This document shows, one piece after another, positions 62,145 to 64,000 of a stretch of 64,000 bases of DNA. The notes under the pieces were generated by a model. That model was not told the origin of the DNA and ran no database searches. It saw only the letters and a program-made list of their open reading frames with translations. This DNA is from Lachnospiraceae bacterium (GTDB lineage Bacteria; Bacillota; Clostridia; Lachnospirales; Lachnospiraceae), in assembly GCA_026169045.1 (NCBI GenBank), contig JAPFDH010000074.1, forward strand, positions 1-64,000, in the 5' to 3' direction. Position 1 is the stretch's first letter. Each line of letters opens with the position of its first letter. The translations under genes were made by a program, and so were the position numbers.

Positions 62145-62996
62145 CTAATTATTATTTTTCTTTATAGCCGAAGAATTCTTTTTTTCTTTCTTAATCCCGC
62201 CAATCATGACAGCACACAAAAAGAACAACAAATTTGCCAAAACCACACTGGCTCCCACCGGTGTAGAATATTCATAGGATATTATCATTCCAGCCACAAA
62301 TGCCACCACTGATAAAACCGCCGAACAGATTACTACTCCACGAAAACTTTTTAATACACGCATGGATGTCAAGGCAGGAAAAATAATCAAGCTGGAAATC
62401 AAAAGCGCTCCCATCATGCGCATACCGAGCACAATGGTAACAGCTGTCAGGATAGCTATTAACATATTATAAAAGGATACCCTGACACCGGTTGCCCTGG
62501 AAAAATTCTCATCAAATGTCACTGCAAAAATTTTATTGTAACAAACAAGATATAAGCCCAACACAATCACAGAAAGGATTACGGAAAGGATCACATCTTC
62601 TCCGCTCATTGCCAAAATACTGCCAAACATATAGCTGTCAATATCAGCTGTCAGTCCGCTGGTCAGCGATGTAACCGTAATACCAATCGCCAATGAACTG
62701 GATGCAATCAATGCAATGGCAGCATCACTTCTCAACTTTCCGGTTTCTGACAAACGCAGAAGCAACACGGCAGCGATCACCACCACCGGAAGAGAAACCG
62801 GCAGCGGAGAATATCCCATGGCTAAAGCCACTGCCAATGCACCAAACGATACATGGGAAAGCCCATCACCAATCATAGAATAGCGTTTGAGTACCAGACT
62901 CACTCCAAGTAATGATGCGCACAAGGAAACTAAAATCCCAACAATAAATGCCCTGACGATAAAGGAATAGGACAACATTTCATAAATCATTTCCAC
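62145..62996 (-). CDS. znuB: Metal ABC transporter permease (ZnuB/AbcIII type)
   Basis: Inner-membrane permease for zinc or manganese uptake. About eight transmembrane helices in 283 residues; family motifs GVSLVLKRYSMIGDGLSHVSFGALA and RMMGALLISSLIIFPALTSMRV are visible. The start is GTG 62996, sharing one base with the znuC stop (TAGTG), with GGAGG ten bases upstream; ATG 62990 is an alternative. The C-terminus is Lys/Asn-rich. Last gene of the metal operon. Confidence 0.92.
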   Translation of the reverse strand: MEMIYEMLSYSFIVRAFIVGILVSLCASLLGVSLVLKRYSMIGDGLSHVSFGALAVALAMGYSPLPVSLPVVVIAAVLLLRLSETGKLRSDAAIALIASSSLAIGITVTSLTSGLTADIDSYMFGSILAMSGEDVILSVILSVIVLGLYLVCYNKIFAVTFDENFSRATGVRVSFYNMLIAILTAVTIVLGMRMMGALLISSLIIFPALTSMRVLKSFRGVVICSAVLSVVAFVAGMIISYEYSTPVGASVVLANLLFFLCAVMIGGIKKEKKNSSAIKKNNN

Positions 62997-63703
62997 TATT
63001 TTTTCACCTCCAAAAAGCAACGGCTCACTTCACTCTTTTTATAGTCGCTGACCGATCCGTAAAATAACGGTTGTTGTTTCAGATGCAAAATAGTCTTTGC
63101 CTCAGAAAGAATATTCATAATATCATGGGATACCATAATGATTGCAACATGATCTTCTTCATTCAGTTTCCGGATCAACTGATACATCTCTGCCATAGCA
63201 GAAGGATCCAATCCGGTTACCGGTTCATCTAAAATCAATAATTTATCGGTCGCACACAGAGCGCGTGCCAAAAGAACTCTCTGTTTCTGTCCTCCGGAAA
63301 GTTCTCTGTAACATTTTTTCCCTATATCCTTGATACCCAAACGCTCCATGTTTTTCTCAGCCTGTTGCTTCTCTTTTTTTGAATAAAAAGGCAAAAATCC
63401 TCTTCGTTTTAAACATCCGGAAATAACTACTTCCGATACCGTAGCAGGAAAATCTTTCTGCGCAGCTGTCTGTTGAGGTAAATATCCGATACTTTCTTCC
63501 TTTAAGGCAGGATCCACGATAATTTGTCCATTCAATGGACGAATCAATCCAATCAACCCTTTTACAAGAGTACTTTTTCCCGATCCGTTTTCCCCCACAA
63601 TGCACAAATAGTCCCCGGGATATACTTCCAAGTTGATTCCATTTGCCACTTCTCTATTTTCATATCCAAGACTGACGTCTTTGCATGCAATTAATGGTTC
63701 CAT
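62996..63703 (-). CDS. znuC: Metal ABC transporter ATP-binding protein
   Basis: ATPase of the zinc/manganese transporter. Walker A GENGSGKSTLVKG (about residues 36-48), Q-loop YLPQQ, signature LSGGQKQRVLLAR (about 140-152), Walker B LLILDEPVTGLD and the switch His in VSHD. 235 residues from ATG 63703, which shares one base with the znuA stop (TAATG). AAGGAAGG precedes it. Metal specificity is not resolved by sequence. Confidence 0.94.
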   Translation of the reverse strand: MEPLIACKDVSLGYENREVANGINLEVYPGDYLCIVGENGSGKSTLVKGLIGLIRPLNGQIIVDPALKEESIGYLPQQTAAQKDFPATVSEVVISGCLKRRGFLPFYSKKEKQQAEKNMERLGIKDIGKKCYRELSGGQKQRVLLARALCATDKLLILDEPVTGLDPSAMAEMYQLIRKLNEEDHVAIIMVSHDIMNILSEAKTILHLKQQPLFYGSVSDYKKSEVSRCFLEVKK

Positions 63704-64000
63704 TACCGCAATCCTTCCTTTAATTTTTCCACATTTTGTTCCATCAGTTCCAAATATGTGACACCTTCCTCCCATTCTTGTTTAGTGACATTATGACAAG
63801 AATGAAACTCCAGTACACTTGCTCCCGTTTCTTCTGCAATGGTCTCTGCTATTCTCGTGGAACTAAGTTCCATGTGATAAACCACCGGAATATGATATTC
63901 TTTTACACGATCAATCAGATAAGCCACAGTCTTGACACTGGGTTCACTATCTTCACTGCAGCCCGAAAAAGCAGCCCGGTAATCCAGTCCGTAACACTCC
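63703..64000 (-). CDS. znuA: Metal ABC transporter substrate-binding protein, C-terminal part
   Basis: The reading frame runs off the window's right end; only the last 99 codons are present. The visible part matches ZnuA/TroA solute-binding proteins: YGLDYRAAFSGCSEDSEPSV, SVKTVAYLIDRVKEYHIPVVY and the metal-site HMELSS/EFHSCHNVT region, ending NVEKLKEGLR. It is exported and captures zinc or manganese for ZnuBC. First visible gene of the operon; any Zur site would lie beyond the edge. Confidence 0.85.
   Translation of the reverse strand, partial: ECYGLDYRAAFSGCSEDSEPSVKTVAYLIDRVKEYHIPVVYHMELSSTRIAETIAEETGASVLEFHSCHNVTKQEWEEGVTYLELMEQNVEKLKEGLR

Overview
The window reads as a chromosomal core segment of a spore-forming, low-to-moderate GC Firmicute, most likely a gut Lachnospiraceae (Blautia/Ruminococcus-like clostridium). 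This rests on gene content and order: spo0A-spoIVB-recN-argR-nadK-tlyA-dxs-ispA-xseBA-nusB, asp23-like, a complete spoIIIAA-AH operon, spoIVA-gpsA-plsY-der, and rplS-lepB-rbgA-lepB-rnhB-yraN-pgeF. These blocks are conserved in endospore-forming Firmicutes. The genus is inferred, not proven. Almost every gene is on the minus strand; the exceptions are a pdaA-like deacetylase, prs, a DUF1540 protein and one small hypothetical gene.

Layout. 1-0.3 kb: a truncated dispersed repeat and the glgA terminator. 0.3-12.6 kb: glgA, then spo0A, spoIVB, recN, argR, nadK, tlyA, dxs, ispA, xseB, xseA, nusB (sporulation control, DNA repair, arginine regulation, isoprenoid precursors). 12.6-18.8 kb: a full-length copy of the repeat, an asp23-family gene and the spoIIIA operon, which carries a one-ended repeat fragment between spoIIIAC and spoIIIAD. 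18.9-19.8 kb: a divergent pdaA-like gene. 19.8-30.9 kb: metabolic genes (malic enzyme, a lactate/malate dehydrogenase-family enzyme, M20 amidohydrolase, metal-binding and hydrolase proteins, MTA/SAH nucleosidase, ferredoxin-domain aldo-keto reductase, HelD-like helicase, rlmH with an XRE regulator). 30.9-33.5 kb: an M56/BlaI sensor pair and a GNAT. 33.6-39.8 kb: spoIVA, gpsA, plsY, der, DUF512 radical SAM protein. 40-46 kb: prs, pgeF, yraN, rnhB, two signal peptidases around rbgA, rplS with its leader. 46-51.5 kb: DUF1540, guaB, groESL under a CIRCE operator. 51.5-54 kb: nfnAB. 54-64 kb: a surface protein, an esterase, a hexapeptide-repeat protein, topB, galM, asd, a zinc-ribbon protein, tRNA-Thr(CGT) and a znuABC-type metal transporter cut by the window edge.

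How it fits together. The sporulation genes cover entry (Spo0A), mother-cell/forespore communication (SpoIIIA channel, SpoIVB protease), coat assembly (SpoIVA) and cortex modification (PdaA-like). Promoter-like sequences fit this programme: sigma-H-like plus sigma-A-like elements before spo0A, sigma-E-like elements before spoIIIAA and spoIVA, and a sigma-G-like element before the deacetylase. The metabolic genes suggest a fermentative anaerobe with NADPH/NADH/ferredoxin exchange by NfnAB and a malate-pyruvate node.

The most unusual items are a roughly 165-bp non-coding repeat with terminal inverted repeats whose copies sit beside stop codons, a lactate-dehydrogenase-type enzyme carrying the malate-specifying Arg at position 102 next to malic enzyme, an M56/BlaI pair with an unfamiliar exterior domain, a signal peptidase with a degraded box E, and AT-rich palindromes over the promoters of nfnAB and an esterase. 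I saw no phage, CRISPR, transposase, rRNA or obvious defence system.
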